Notes under the pieces: model-generated
Seen by the model: only the letters and a program-made list of their open reading frames with translations
The model's database searches: none
Told to the model about the DNA's origin: nothing
Made by a program: the position numbers and the translations under genes
In this document: one piece after another, positions 12,325-12,833 of the stretch
Layout of the letters: every line of letters starts with the position of its first letter
Position numbering within the stretch: the stretch's first letter is position 1
Source of the DNA: Comamonadaceae bacterium
GTDB lineage: Bacteria > Pseudomonadota > Gammaproteobacteria > Burkholderiales > Burkholderiaceae_C
NCBI GenBank assembly: GCA_947374485.1
Contig: CANCCF010000108.1
Location: 1-12,833, forward strand
Direction: 5' to 3'
DNA: 12,833 nt

Positions 12325-12833
12325 GGCGTGCGGCCGAGCACGATTTCCAGCACGAAACGGGAGCCCACATACGCCAGCAGCAACAGCACCGAGCCCGTGT
12401 AGAGCACATTGGACGCGCGCTTGCCGCGCCAGCCAAAGGCGCTGCGACCCACCAACAGTACGGCGAAGGTCAGCCAGGACAGCACCGAGAACACCGTCTT
12501 GTGGTCCCAGCGCCAGGCGTGGCCGTAGACCACCTCGCCAAACAGCATGCCCACCAGCAGGGTGGCCGTCAGCAGCACAAAGCCGGCCGCTACAAAGCGG
12601 TAGGTCAGGCGCTCCAGCGTCAAGAGCGGCAGGCCGCTCTGTGAATCCTTGCCCAGGCGGATGCGCTTCTCGGCGTGGTTCATGAACCAGGCATGCACCA
12701 CGGCTATGCCAAACAGACCGTAGCAGGCCACGCCAAAGGCCAGGTGCAGCGGTAGCCAGACCGAGCTGGTAGCAGGCATGGCGCTGCCCGGGAACACCAG
12801 CGCCAACAGGACGGCGGCCGCTCCGATGGTGCT
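12321..12833 (-). CDS. CcsA/YpjD-family cytochrome c assembly membrane protein (5' end outside window)
   Basis: The visible C-terminal 170 residues of an integral membrane protein, open to the window edge. At least four hydrophobic helices are seen (visible residues about 27-47, 78-99, 113-129 and 143-162). The family signature YGHAWRWDHKTVFSVLSWL, with the tryptophan-rich WD and a histidine at visible residue 111, and the H30 in WLPLHLAFG match the CcsA/ResC-HemX superfamily. The closing segment LLLLAYVGSRFVLEIVLG closely resembles E. coli YpjD (263 residues), so about a third is missing upstream. The TTG at 12806 is internal, not a start. The role of YpjD-type proteins is not well defined; true haem handling as in CcsA is uncertain. 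In related genomes this gene commonly lies next to ffh, which would be just outside. Confidence 0.88.
   Translation of the reverse strand, partial: STIGAAAVLLALVFPGSAMPATSSVWLPLHLAFGVACYGLFGIAVVHAWFMNHAEKRIRLGKDSQSGLPLLTLERLTYRFVAAGFVLLTATLLVGMLFGEVVYGHAWRWDHKTVFSVLSWLTFAVLLVGRSAFGWRGKRASNVLYTGSVLLLLAYVGSRFVLEIVLGRTP

Noticed and set aside
10426..12402. 658-residue plus-strand open frame opposite pilS
   Set aside because: Antisense shadow of pilS and the small gene next to it; composition is that of reversed GC-rich coding DNA and no domain is visible.

Overview
The window is a GC-rich, densely coded stretch of chromosome. It most likely comes from a betaproteobacterium of the order Burkholderiales, and the family Comamonadaceae (Acidovorax/Rhodoferax/Polaromonas-like) is the best guess. 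The guess rests on gene content and order (accC-prmA-DUF3426 zinc-ribbon gene; an alanine/lysine-rich H1-like protein beside nrdB-nrdA; ypjD-PP0621-pilS-pilR-ampD) and on protein style. No rRNA, tRNA, CRISPR array, insertion sequence or phage gene is visible. The region reads as core genome, not as an accessory island.

Layout. From 1 to 2907 the plus strand carries the 3' part of accC (biotin carboxylase), prmA (ribosomal protein L11 methyltransferase) and a membrane protein with an N-terminal zinc ribbon and a C-terminal DUF3426 domain. A strong stem-loop terminator at 2927-2959 separates these from everything downstream, which is all on the minus strand. Read right to left along the minus strand: the 3' part of a CcsA/YpjD-type cytochrome c assembly protein, a 75-residue PP0621-like membrane protein with a Cys/His cluster, the pilS-pilR two-component system of type IV pili, and ampD (cytoplasmic anhydro-muropeptide amidase). 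All of these junctions overlap or abut, so the group looks like one translationally coupled operon. After a 334-base non-coding stretch come nrdA and nrdB (class Ia ribonucleotide reductase), then a 164-residue H1-like nucleoid protein.

Regulation. The clearest regulatory signal is upstream of nrdA. A sigma-70 type promoter (TTGTAA, 17 bases, TATAGT) has one NrdR-box-like sequence over its -10 element and a second just upstream of the -35 element, 32 bases apart. This is the geometry expected for repression by NrdR. The nrdA-nrdB spacer holds a perfect 11-bp hairpin, a further inverted repeat and a plausible second promoter for nrdB, so the two subunits may be partly uncoupled. The H1-like gene has the strongest Shine-Dalgarno sequence in the window.

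I found no convincing undescribed system. The most useful second-look items are the NrdR/promoter architecture, the degenerate ATP-binding G1 box of PilS, the expandable repeats in the H1-like protein and in the PilR linker, the conserved-looking aromatic tail of the H1-like protein, and the small metal-binding-like membrane protein between ypjD and pilS.
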